A stretch of 64,000 nt of DNA from assembly GCA_039545275.1 (NCBI GenBank), contig BCHS01000008.1, forward strand, positions 744,001 through 808,000, read 5' to 3'. Made by a program: the position numbers and the translations under genes. The stretch comes from Pseudomicrostroma phylloplanum. Its lineage: Eukaryota > Basidiomycota > Exobasidiomycetes > Microstromatales. Below, one piece after another: positions 42,901-53,300 of the stretch (within the stretch, counting starts at the first letter, position 1; each line of letters opens with the position of its first letter). The notes under the pieces were generated by a model. The model made no database searches and was not told where the DNA came from. It saw nothing but the letters and a program-made list of their open reading frames with translations.

Positions 42901-43530
42901 ATCCGCCACTCCGTGCCAACGTTCCCCGCCTCATCAAGATTCCCGAAGCAAGGCATCTCCGAGAGCGACCAGAATGAGAACATTCGCATTGCCGCCTCTG
43001 GCGAGCACCACCTTCTCGTCCCCATCGACTGCTTCCCCGATGTGCCCACACACGCGCACGCGCAAGCGCACCAATCCCCTCGACTACCCCATCGTCCCTC
43101 GTTGCGCAAAGTCGCCAGTAGGCAATGTCTACGAGTGATGAAGAGCGACGTCTCGATGAGGACGGCAGGATCGCTCTCCCAGTCCCAAGCAGGCTCTGCG
43201 TCCGCCGCGCCTCTCGACGAGGCGGGAGATCTTAGCGGGATCCTCGAAGAGGCCAAGAGCGACGTGGCTATGCGTACCGCTAGCGGTTACTCTTCCAGCC
43301 ACGGGCATGGCGGTGAGGGAGCTGCTACTGGGCTTAGATCTGGACTTGGAGGTGGATGTGAGCCTGAGCGAGAGAGCTTGCTCGGCGGCCAGCTGCAGAC
43401 GGGTACCGCGAGCAACGAACCTCGCACTGACTTGGCCGCGCAAGCTGAGCAGGAGGATCTGATGCAGCAGCAGCAGCGTGCTCTCATCTATGGGAAGAGG
43501 AGGCGCAGGGAGAGTGGAAGGCTTCTTTGA
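39973..43530 (+). CDS. Orphan 1185-residue disordered, probably nuclear protein
   Basis: A single exon with ATG at 39973. The protein is rich in Ser, Pro, Gln, Arg and Asp and contains no membrane segments. A basic helical stretch (KAERIKRRKIEQWAREVRQQ, about residue 230) and a C-terminal KRRRRE look like nuclear localisation signals. The most ordered-looking blocks are FGATFGDLYGGRGNLFADVA with the following Tyr-rich segment (about 295-345), HFAGSWELPRPFDYRRAVKR (about 477-496), and DHTYTKLWQAIQTMIASSG (about 804-822). Near the C-terminus a nine-residue motif KSDV[SA]MRTA occurs twice, at 1057 and 1095. I recognise no family. The long uninterrupted frame and even codon use support it as a real gene. 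Confidence 0.72.
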   Translation: MTQQVDAQYEPGGFGEPVHSYPPSFFTFAVPPPRQNAGPASQALDGAVRHHGRPNASLPALVQATAEVPKSAVPPCVAYSNASQAIVSAEADINTSRHVDQALPVRQPKNPARQAPVPWPKVQGSSPEDQAGSASERSHVDQQPQTQQPDIALERDHPREPKRLLPLPAQDLLGLATSAKSSLGAGRKSNGQSDTHGRADARLPRPVPSSPPQPIWDKDDELSGHRKAERIKRRKIEQWAREVRQQAQREHLAADCSETSIKSIVTRKRSHHELDEAEESKLPASTTPTYGPSFGATFGDLYGGRGNLFADVAVLGPAGSQADGMSDCLYLNPFYGLVDSSQLSKEALEAQNALYAYRQRKERDHRSAKLKDHIPSELTTPQSVDSRPSSGFATRKRTDQVRLDPSEIHVVRQRSALPVVTSPEDVQEIRQERSPDRWTRPLVDQAATAFASKPDPTTQEYRTEIVATSGPLDEEASDHFAGSWELPRPFDYRRAVKRHVVLDHVSLTLPPPASARILTSDETLQYLEEGRAGAGTGAEDAGSQDLSIEEAVAKPSGVQQAERITSLGNSTITASHPSHFLAPRHIDTTSSSGSRLAPAYYLDQQQPCAQEKSIEMFYYEPEKPQTSNDPTTVEGGRVRRHAAEVMLASGDVSLHVTPAEDMDVDVSSEHHSNRSREHVLHTSWHQYNGSCQNQEGKHSQSNKRTLDTGPKLDVASPDRSESAASSPQNRSGFSHAVGSTPAVSIRPPPEDTINPEDRYRPRPPPRDSRDITIEPSPDPSMSLPGQRSFSGSGDTFSSIEPGDHTYTKLWQAIQTMIASSGQGSRTSLLSTSSGLHSAQQQSGTQSLPREGGGKLGVAKASVCTEDIPALELDGNAGRETSHAHPGAGTGAHQVRQSTARVEVISPTRGGPYEPTHGHRLLSPQTSAGRLNVLAPQGTLERCVREKEKNIDGAGSLASPKQALPIFSLSSSMREDDIRHSVPTFPASSRFPKQGISESDQNENIRIAASGEHHLLVPIDCFPDVPTHAHAQAHQSPRLPHRPSLRKVASRQCLRVMKSDVSMRTAGSLSQSQAGSASAAPLDEAGDLSGILEEAKSDVAMRTASGYSSSHGHGGEGAATGLRSGLGGGCEPERESLLGGQLQTGTASNEPRTDLAAQAEQEDLMQQQQRALIYGKRRRRESGRLL

Positions 43531-43858
43531 GTGTGCCAGTACGCAACCGATCGAGCGGCAAGCCAGTTTTGGGGCACACATCGTGTTTGTGTTTTTATCC
43601 AGTCTTATCATGTCGTCACGTTTGATCTTGTCGATCTCTGTGTAGGTGCGTCTGATGTTCAGTCGATCAAGTGATGGAACCGTACTAGGTCCCTCTGAAT
43701 GGTTGATCCGTCAGTCTCTCTCGCGCTTTTCTTGATGGTGGCACTGAGTGAATTCATGTGATGGCATACATACACGTCACATCAACTGTCAACGGGCCTC
43801 GCTTTCCTCTTCGCGGGCCATCGACGGGTCCAACAGTTCTGCTACCCGCTTGCTCTCC
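43531..43858. other. Convergent 3' region
   Basis: 328 bases between the 1185-residue orphan (+) and POL31 (-). Untranslated sequence only, as far as can be seen. Confidence 0.45.
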
Positions 43859-46133
43859 TCACAATGCCCAGCCAATCTTGACCCTCCTCACCGCCCCACT
43901 ACGCAAGTTGAGCAGCGCCACCTCGCCCGTCTTGCTAAAGCGCGGCAGGAGGATCACTCGCGTCGTCTCTCCTCCTTCCCCTCCCTGATGAGGGGGAGGG
44001 TGATGCACGACTTTAGTGGCAAAGTTGGGCTGGTTGCCGATGAGGAGGACGTCCGGAGTGGTATCCAGGATGAAGGGGTCGCGGTCGGTGAAGGGGAAGC
44101 ACCCTGGGCGTTGAGAAAGACGGGGCAAGATGGGAAAGTTTGGAGGGCGTTAGCTACTGTACTTGCTGCTAAGGCGTACTTCGGCCTCCAGCGTCTTCTT
44201 GGACTTTACACTCACAAAGCGTGTCGGGCGCAGTAGGAGCCACATGCCCAAATTCCAGCAGCCGTCCAGCAGCTGTAAGTCTCTCGTCTTCTTCCTCTTC
44301 CTCTCCTTGCAGTTCCTGCTGAGACTCTCCGGCGCCGGCCTCTCCACTTGCTCCGTTGGCAGAGCCGGAGCCCCCGCCCTCACCCGTTTGCGCCGCTTCG
44401 CCGCTGTCCACGTCCATCTTGTCCTCCGAGGCAGAGTCACTCGCCGCCTCTGGGCGAGCACGGACGGGAACGTACTTCATGATATCGTCCAGGTTCTGGC
44501 CCGAGGTAGCGAGGATCTTCTTTGTCCCGAATTGCACCCAGCTGGGGTTATTGTACAGCTCTATACCGCCTCTGACCTCTCTCGATGCCTTGACGCCGTT
44601 CTCTTCTTCGTCCTTGCTCTTGGCCTGGGCGTCTGAAGTGCCAGACCAACGGCCTGCGCCTTGCAGGACGGCTCGATGGATGCCTTGTTGCGGCAGAGCT
44701 GCTGAGGCGGGATCCGTTGCGCCTGGCATGAGGACGATGGGGAGGGAAGCTGAGAGGGGGAGCAAGTGGGAGAGGAGCACGGAGGGTGGAGAGGGATTGA
44801 GAGCTGCCGACGCTTTAGAGGCTGCAGTTGGCTTGCCCTGAACGAAGAGAATGGGTGTGTGTCAGGTAATGAGCACATGTCAGCGCCAAAGGAAGGCGTG
44901 CACGGGGAAGGACCACGCCAAGATCTTGCTACTTACGCTCTTGTTGCTCAGCGACGACTTCGAATCGCCGCCTGGGGTCGCTGTCGTGCCATCGGGAGCA
45001 TAAAAGAGGGATCCGTCTGCTTTTTGCACCGCCATGAGGTTGCCAGCAATGACCACGCCAGCTATACGTAGGGCCTTCTTGCCGTCCTGCGCAAGGTGAG
45101 GAGAGCGACCAGTCGATGTCAGCTGCTCGAACCCGTTCATGATGCTCCGGGGTCCGTTGCCTGCCTGACTCACCTCTCCTCGGGGGCAGATCTCGCCTCC
45201 GATCCATTCTGTCAGGAGCGACAATCGCATCTCGTTGCTTGCAAAGCCCAAGTCTCCCTGCCCAGCCGCTGCGCCTTCTTCCCCCTCTGCGGAGCTGCCG
45301 CCGAGATCGAGTCCAGAAAGGAGGACTACGTATTCATCTTCTTCTGCATCTCCCCCGCTACTCCTACTGGTGGCCTCATTTTCTTCCAGCTTGACCTTCT
45401 TGTTCCTCCCACCGCCACTCCCCGCCAGTCCCTTTGTCCCACTCTGCCTCTCGGGCAACCCAGGCCAGCAAACGTCCTGCACCTGGAACTCTCCATTCTC
45501 CATTTCGGTCCCCAGAAAAGCGCCTACGGTGCCGGTGATCCAGCTCCCCCTGTGCGCCTCGTCCGAGAGAATGGGACCGACAAGCCTCAGCCGCCCGGAC
45601 TCGTCCTCAAGGTAGATGTGGTCTGTTGTTGGGTCTGAGTAGGAGGAGACGGGCGGGAGTGGGGGAAGGTATTGCTAGCGACGTAACACACACGTAGAGA
45701 GAGCGGGTCAGCGAGAAATGAACGGGGCATGCCAGCTCTTCGACTTGGAACACTTTGTGTTCACCTCTCTTGTCAAGTCCTGGAGAACATCCGGCTTGAG
45801 TCTCATCTCCGTGTAGACGATGCCAGTGATGTACGTCACCTTTCCCCTCTTGACCTCCAGGATCCTCTCCGTGTACGTCGGCTTGCCCTCTCCTCCAGTA
45901 CTCTCCTCTGTGTCCTGCCACTTTGCCTTTGCCTTGGCCAGTAGACGACCTCTGCGTAGTTTGCGGAGACGAAAGTCGTAGAGGGCGGCATATTGGCGGG
46001 AGTAGAGGCGCGAGGGGAGGGGAGAGGTGAATTGGGCCAGCAGGGAGGGCGGGGTGCAGAGGGAGGAGGTGGCTTGGCGTATCTGGACTGGGTATGCCGA
46101 TGACGAGGAGGATGAGGAGGAGGGGCCTGCCAT
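43859..46133 (-). CDS. POL31: DNA polymerase delta subunit 2 (POLD2/Pol31/Cdc1)
   Basis: Five exons, 46133-45765, 45674-45174, 45086-44937, 44837-44216 and 44103-43859, encode 628 residues. The N-terminal OB-fold region begins after a Ser-rich start (SRQYAALYDFRLRKLRRGRL, then YITGIVYTEMRLKPDVLQDL). The calcineurin-like but inactive phosphoesterase fold gives RIAGVVIAGNLMAV, LPIVLMPGATDPASAALPQQ, LATSGQNLDDIMKYV and the strongly diagnostic [20 protein letters not shown] followed by VLLIGNQPNFATK. The subunit joins the catalytic subunit to Pol32 in replication and repair. One intron (45087-45173) has a length divisible by three and no stop, so a simple frame reading would pass through it. Large Ala/Gly/Glu-rich inserts make it longer than the roughly 470-residue human protein. 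Confidence 0.93.
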
Positions 46134-46466
46134 TCTGCCGCAGTGAGAAATGGCGCTGAGTAGCTGCCAAGTGGGGTATCTAGGGTCCTCCGTGTGTTGC
46201 CTGTTGTATGTCTACCAGCCTCCTTCTCATCCTTGGCCCCGCGGGTACGCGCTCATTTGCAATCGCGTCTGCCTTCCTTCCTTCCTTTCCGCTTCCGCTT
46301 CCGCCTCTGCCTCTGCCTGCTCGCCTCCACCCTCCGCTCCGCTCCGCCATCAGACATCGGACATCAGCACAACCTTCGTTCTTCTGACATCTTCCTGGCC
46401 CGCAGCATAGCAAAGCCTAGCATAGCACCCGCCTCACCACACTCTGCGAGCTCGAGGTAGCGAGCA
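46134..46466. promoter_or_regulatory. Divergent promoter region of POL31 and a small membrane-protein gene
   Basis: 333 bases, CT-rich on the + strand near the right end with a GCTTCC/GCCTCT tract (about 46280-46325). No conserved frame. Confidence 0.4.
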
Positions 46467-46842
46467 ATGCCATCATCGTCGCCACCTCCACCACGACCGC
46501 GTCCCTCCCTCGGCGGGGGNGGGCAAANCCCCCNCCCGCCCAAGAGGCCCCTCCCGCCTCAATTGTGGTCCACACGCACGCTACTCTTCCTCTCGACTGC
46601 CGTGGGGGGATGTGTGAGTGGCTCGCAGACCTGACGCTGAACGTGGGAAAAGCAGACGGCTCAGTACTGACTCTGTCTTTGCATTTGCTGCTTCCCTATG
46701 GCAGACGTTCCTAATCGGGCTGCAGTCCGGGTTTAATGCAGGAAAGAGGGAAGGAATCGCAGCTGCCGCTCTAGCTCCTGCCTCGTCCCCAGCCCGAGCA
46801 GACCAGATGGGATTGGGGTCAGCTAGGCCCGCTCCGCAATGA
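46467..46842 (+). CDS. Small single-pass membrane protein, unknown; coding sequence contains undetermined bases
   Basis: Exons 46467-46613 and 46705-46842 encode about 94 residues. The N-terminus is Pro/Arg-rich (MPSSSPPPPRPRPSLGGGG) and contains three undetermined bases (N) between about 46520 and 46534 in a G/C homopolymer-rich tract. A hydrophobic segment follows, spanning the intron (TRTLLFLSTAVGGCTFLIGL), then QSGFNAGKREGIAAAALAP. The shape resembles small mitochondrial inner-membrane proteins, but I recognise no family. Frame through the N tract is assumed from the given base count and could be wrong. It is head to head with POL31. Confidence 0.55.
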
Positions 46843-47391
46843 TCTTCGAGGGAGATGGAGCGACGAAGGAGGCCCTCTGTCCAAAGGGCCAGTCAAGCCC
46901 ACAATCTGGACTGGACGAGGAGTCAGCGAGGCGCACACGAGAGACGATGAGCCTCGAGCGCCCTTCGCTTTCGCCACGACTCTTTTTCGCTACAGCCTTC
47001 AGCCAATATCCTCACAATCCTCAGTGTCAAGTCACACCATTCAGACAGCAGACGTCAAGCAACGTGACAATGACTGTAGATGGTATTATGCGGCGGTCTA
47101 AAGGGTCAATGAAGCTGGGGTCCTGGAATTCTGCGAGTCTGCATGCATAGAGTGTAGCGTAAGAATGGTGACGCGCACGCCGTCCTGAGGGTATGGACTA
47201 CATCGTCGGCCTTCGTGACGTGGCAAGTGCAAGGGGACATCTAGTAGGGCAAGGGGGATAGGGTATGAACGAGGGCCAGAGAAGTGGGCACGACCAGAGG
47301 AGAGAGGAAGGACCAGACACCGCCTCTTCAAGAAGCTGATGGAGACGGACGATCACGGCTTGCCTTCAAGTCCTGCTATCCGGCGATCACT
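46843..47391. other. Convergent intergenic region
   Basis: 549 bases between the small membrane-protein gene (+) and the MFS gene (-). No gene, RNA or repeat recognised. Confidence 0.45.
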
Positions 47392-49441
47392 TCAGCGCTT
47401 GGCCATCTTGCTGCTGAGACGGACTCGCTCTCCATACTTCATCGCTAGGAGAGGGATGCCTACTTCCAGCAGCGCAATGCAGGCGATGACCAGGGTGGCC
47501 TGCCTCGGTCCGACGTTCATCTATAAGCGGAACGGCAACATTGTGCGTCAGCAAGTGTTGGCGTGATATGAAAGCAATACAACGACCATCTCGGACCCCC
47601 GCCTTCTCCTCGAGATACTCACGTAGAATTGTGTGCCGCACAGTGGAAGGACTCCAGTAACGACGGATCGGATGAGACCAACGGCCGCAAATGCAGGAGC
47701 AGCCTTCATAGCGTAGGTGTCGACGATGTAAGAGAAGGTGGCAAGCATGGCAGAAAGTGCTCCCATGCCATACACGGCCGACCCAATAATGGGGACGATC
47801 CAGTGGATGGAAGGGTAGGAGGTGTACCCGAACCAAAAGAGACCTACGACGGTGAGGCATGCCCCTGCAAGACCCATGGGGATACGAAGCTCTGGCTTCC
47901 ATTCTCCTCCAGTCCTGTTTACACGCTTCATCCAGAAGTAGGGCTCGCCGGTGATGCCCCACAGACAGGCCAAGAGCATGCCGATCCCAACGCCAAGGAA
48001 GCTGAGACCAACCTGGAAGGAGTCGAAGCCGTGTCCCAGACCAAAGATGACGGCAAAGGACTCGAAGAAGAGGTAGATGATGGCCATGATTGTGGTCTGC
48101 CAGACGGAGATCAAGATGATGATGGGCTCCTCGATCAACATCTTTGCGGCAGCAGAGGTCGTTGCGAGCACCTTTCTGGTCACACTCAGGCCAGCTGAGT
48201 CTGCCATTGTGGTCCAAGGTTGGTCGGGATGAGCCTTGCGGAGGACGGCGACACGACGACGCAGGCGAGTGTTGTGGTGCGTCTCCATGCAGACGCAGTG
48301 GAGGATGGTCACGAGGGCACCAGCAGCGACGGCAGCGTAGAAGAGCCAGCGGAAGCCCCCGTTGTCAGCGAGCGAGGTAGAGGGAGAGTACTGAGCTACT
48401 GCTCCACCGATGATGGGACCTAGGACGGGACCCAGGAAGACAATGGCAGAGTACACGACGGTACCTCGCAAGACGGCCAGACCTTCGAAGATGTCGACTG
48501 AAGAGCCACCGCCGTTGGTCAGGCAGGCACATCCGAAGAAGCCAGCGAAGAAGCGGCACACGAGCAATGTCTCGATGTTCTGAGCTCGAGCGCATCCGAT
48601 GTTGAAGACGGTCCAGAGGAGCGAGGAGCCGATGTAGACTGGCTTTCGGCCAATGGAGTCTGTCAGGGGGAAGGTATGAGTAATAAAGACTCAGCATTGA
48701 TATACTAACCATGCTTGTCGCGAGAGCATGAGGCTTACCCGAGAGAGGAGCCCAGAGGAGTGGTCCAGGTCCCCAGCCAATGACGTATAGTACAAAGCCG
48801 GTAATGGCAACTTCTCGATTGATGGAGTAGAGGGCTTGTAGTTCAGGCACGAGGAACAGATACGCAGAGGCAAATGCGCTGACGAGGTGGGAGAGGCAAA
48901 ACATGTGAGGAGGTCAGCATGATAGCGGCAGTAACGATACTGATTACCTTGTCAGTCTTTCGACTCACCTGACTAGAAATGCATTGAGCGCAATGGTGAG
49001 GAAGAGTGCCATCTTCTTCCAAGTTGGTTGATTCCTGGGGTCCAGCGGGTCATTCTTTTCCTGAAACTTGACAATCCAATCGTCCTTTGCCTCGAGTGCG
49101 TGCTCCATCTGAACCCTGGCCACATGCACTGGTCCCTCGGGAGCGAGAGCAGTAGCGGCTAGACTGGCTCGCTCTTCATCGTAGGTGTTCCTCCTGTCCG
49201 AGGACTCAGGCAGGGCGTCTGGCTTGCTTGGTGAGCTGGTGAGGGTGCCGTCTCCGCGTGTGCGAGTCTTGGATGTCCCGCCGTGCTCCGAGGAAAAGGA
49301 AAGCCGAGGTGTGTTGACGGCTGTGCCGCTGGGGGAAAAGGGGAGCATAGAAGGGGTGGCGTCTGATGAGGAGCGAGGTAGAGCATGGTCTGGGGTCCAG
49401 CCGTCGATTGACGAGCCGGAGGAATCTTTGTGTCCGCTCAT
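47392..49441 (-). CDS. MFS drug:H+ antiporter (DHA1 family, Tpo1/Flr1-like)
   Basis: Four exons, 49441-48969, 48878-48739, 48659-47623 and 47520-47392, encode 592 residues. The first roughly 140 residues are hydrophilic and Ser-rich; NDPLDPRNQPTWKKMALFLT then marks the start of the membrane domain, as usual in fungal DHA1 transporters. Twelve hydrophobic segments can be assigned. Motif A between TM2 and TM3 is DSIGRKPVYIG, split by the second intron. The antiporter motif C-like stretch is FLGPVLGPIIGGAV. The last exon completes TM12 (NVGPRQATLVIACIALLEVG) and a short basic tail. Family members export drugs, polyamines or weak acids from the plasma membrane. The substrate is not predictable here. 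Confidence 0.9.
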
Positions 49442-50391
49442 GGTAGTAGCTGAGCGAGGAGATGGGGATGGGGGTCAAGGGGAGGTGCCTAGTGACCCTT
49501 GCCTGTGAAGGGAAGCTCAAGAGGGAAGAGAGAGACAAAGGACGTCGATACTGGCTGGTTGTGCGTACAATGCTCAATGGGGTCGAGCGAGCGATGGAGG
49601 TAGTGGCAATCAGAGATTGGGCGGTGGAGTAGAGGTGAATGGTAGGGAGAGCAAGGCAAGGAGGCAAAGGTGAGGGTGGAGGTCAAGGTGAGCGAGGACG
49701 AATGGGTGTGCTCCCCTTTATCCTCTTGCTCTGTGTGACGCTTATAAGCATTTCCTCTGGACGGCGTACGTCGTTCTTCGTCCGTCCGTCCGGCTAACGG
49801 TGCACACCGGTTGGTTGGTCACTTGGTCTTGCTCGCTTGTCCACCGAAATTAGCAACACACGCACGCACACACATCACCGGAAAAACAGGAACCGATGCC
49901 GAGGCGGAAAGGCGCACGAGCCCCTGCGCCCTGCATCGACTGCCTCCGACTTGCAATCTTCCTTTTTCGCCGGTGCCTCGGACGCCGGACACTCCGACCG
50001 ACGTTGCCTCGAGGGCGCGTCTGGCGATGCCTGCACTCATCCGCGGACCGGGCCAGGCTCCGTCCGTTCAGGGCCATTGCAGCGATGCCAGCCCAAGGCA
50101 GCTGACGCGCTCCGCGGATGTCGCCTCTTCGGACTCTCCGACACGCAGAAGGGATCTCGCTCCCTCGGGTCATTGATTCCAAACAAGAAGCGGTCCATGT
50201 GGCTGGCACCTCTGCAATCAACTCAATACTCTCATCGTCGGGTGACGGCCGATCATGTCCGCGTCGTGATCAAGGTGTTGAGGAAATATCCGCTCTGTAT
50301 TACGATATCTGCCGCATCCCTCCCCCAACCGCAGCGACACAGTCTACCGTACCGACGAGTCTACAAGTTTGACACTCCTGCCAACCCCCAT
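49442..50391. other. Intergenic region upstream of the MFS gene
   Basis: 950 bases between the MFS start and the GEA 3' end. A 208-codon frame at 49837-50463 and overlapping frames lack family features. No RNA gene recognised. Confidence 0.45.
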
Positions 50392-53300
50392 TCACTCTGC
50401 CCCCTCCTTCGCCTCTCCAGCCTCGGGGTCCGGTCTGCTCAGCAGCGCAACCAACTCCGGTAGGAACTTCGTCAGCTTCTCTACCGTCACAGCCCACAGA
50501 GCAGCCTGGCTGGGCGACCTGCTGTCACTCTCCTGTACAGGAGGCGGCGGCAGTAGCAGTTGCGAAGCATGCAGGACCAGCAGAACATTCTTGAGATTCT
50601 CAGAGACGGCCTCTGTTAGCTGATCGTCCTTCTTGCCTGCTTGAAAGAAGCGGCTCATCAGGTCCAGTGTCTGCAGCCAGAGCTCTTGCAATTCGCTGGG
50701 GTTGAGCTGACTCAGGGGTCCCACAAAGTTGAGCAGAGAGCGGCAGAGGATCGAGCATGCTCGCACTCTGGTCTCCAATAGTCCACCTGGTCCCGTGGCG
50801 TCGGACTCGCGAGGGAAGAGATTCGGCGCCAGTAGGGCCTCCAGTGTAGGGAAGAGAGCATTGAGGAAAATCTGCCTGATCCCCCATGGGGGCGAGTCCT
50901 GAGGCAGGTATTCAGATGACAGCAAGACTCGCTGCAGAGAAGTCAAGGCAGCTTGGCGGGTGGGACGGTGAGTATTGACGCATTGGCTTGCCAGAGCTGC
51001 CGTTAGCGTCAGCCAGCATTGAGACCAGGTTCCGGCAAACGTCGAAGACGACGTAGCAGAGAGAATGTCCGGAATGCTTCGCCTTGTATCCTCGAGCTTC
51101 TGGATCGCGAGCGGAGCCTTCGCACGACATGCCTCGACGTACTCTGTCAGCTCCTTCTTTTCCGTCAGAGTCAGCCGATAGCCCTGCTTCTCCCTTTGAC
51201 CAATCTCCCGCAGCACTGGCTCCGGGTCTGCTGTCTGAGCAATGTCTTTCAACAGGCGCACGACGGCAGTGAAGTTCGATGAGCTCAGGTGGAACTGAGC
51301 AATGACGGACACAAGGTCATACAGGAGATCAATGCTCTGTGCCGACCTTGTGGTGAAAGAGTCCGACACGAGCGAGAGCACCTCATTCCAGTCCGCTTGC
51401 GACTCGACGAAAGGTACGCGACGAGGTCGACACAGGATGTGCTGCAGGCCAGCAACAATGGAAGGATTCAGGGTAATCCTCACGTCGCTCGGTAGCGTCT
51501 TGATGAGGTCCAGAGCAGAGATGACTTCCGCCTTCATTCCTCGCTCTGCAGCGACATCTATCAGACGAAGCAAGCTGACGATGGCGCGCTCCAAGAGGGC
51601 AGGATGGAAGCTCTTGGGGCTCTGCAGAAGGCTGCCGATGTGAGCAGCCAGCTCTGCCCATGTCTCGCCGACGAAGTCTACCGCTCGACATGTCACGTTG
51701 GTGAGCATCTCGAGGGCAAAGACAGAGCGAGGATCGTACGGCAATTGCTGCAGAACAGCTGACTGCGACTGACCCTGAGGACCGGCATTTTGCACGGGCG
51801 TCGATCGACCGCCAGTAGAACCTCCGCCACTACTGCCAGCACTACTGCCGTCTGCTTGCTGACGACTCGCGGCTGCAGCAGCCAACTGGCCCAGAGTGAG
51901 CCGATCTGCCAATTGTCGCAGCGAGCGAATAGCAGCAACGACGCTCTCGCGTGACTGGAGGGTGAGGAGTTGGTCGTATAGCTCTGCGACCCGACAGGAT
52001 GAGATGCAGTCGACGGAGCACAAGGCAGACTCCACATCTTCTTCTGACACTTCCGGTGGAGCAGGCTCGGAGACGTTCGAGTACGGTGACAGGAGGTAGG
52101 AGCTCAATGTACTGAAGAGACCACCGCCTTGGCTTCGAGGATCAGGCACAGGAGCACCTGGTGCCTTCTTCGGTCGAAGAGGAATAGGAACCCGTGGCTC
52201 TTGATCGGCAGTACTGCTGTCGGCTTTGGGCGTTTCATTGCCCTCTACTGTGAGTGTCTTATTTCGGCTTGCATAGTCGTACATGCTTGCCAGGTCCTCG
52301 GGAAGAAGTCCTGCAGCGAACAAGTTCTTGAAGATCTCAAAGATGGGCGTCCAGCCGTTGCGGATCGCTTCACCGTTGCCATTTGCAATTGTGAACAAGA
52401 CGACAGCTGCAAGCTGGCCTTTGAAGTCTGCACCGAACCGAACGCCAAGCGGAGAAACGGTGACCTTGGCGCCTTCGACCTCTACCGTGGTATGATTGGT
52501 GATAGGCCCGGAATGGGCCAGCGTCGTCGGACCAGTTGGGTCCAGAAGACCAGTGCTAGCAGACAGTCCTTCGATCATGAAATCGAAGACCTCGTCCATA
52601 CCCCACTTGCTGGCCAGAATCGCGCACTGGCGGAAGCCCGAGATGGCTCGTTCAAGCAAATGCTCGTCACGGAAGGTCGAGAACGCGTAAGCGATGCACG
52701 CCACCAGAGGCTTCCAATTTGAGACAAACATGTCGCGGTCGAATTGAGCAGTGGTGGGACTCTTGAAAGTGCCTGATGTTCTTGACCTGCGCAGCAGTTC
52801 CTTCCAGGCATACTCGAAACCGAGCTGCCCAACGTGCTCTTCAGGCATGACGATTTCCCTCTTTCGGATGTTCTCATAAAGACTTCCGAGGTAGTCAGGA
52901 TCAAAGTCTACACCGTCATTGACCCCTCTTAGATTGCGCCGGTAGTCTTCCACCTTCATCTTTCGCTTGTTCTGAGCATTGTGTAAGTCCGTGTTCAGCA
53001 TGATGACAGAGTATGCCAGGACGTACACCGCGTCCTCGCTCTTGATCAGATGCTTGGGTGCAACGGCAAAGTAGAACTTCGCAAAGACCTCTGTGATACG
53101 AGAGATCTGCTGCGACTCTCCCGGCAGACGGAAAGATTCAAGAAGCTCTCGCAGTCCCTCAGTCACTGGCTTGTCCACAAAGTCGAAAGAGCCAATGAAA
53201 GCATCGAGCACACCAGTGTTGGCCGGACGCGAGATGTAGTCGCCGAGCAGCTTCTTGTCCAGTCTTGGGCATTCGAGGAGAAATTTGGCGATGGACTCAT

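Noticed and set aside
49837..50463. 208-codon plus-strand frame
   Set aside because: Overlaps the 3' end of the ARF-GEF gene on the other strand and has no conserved features.
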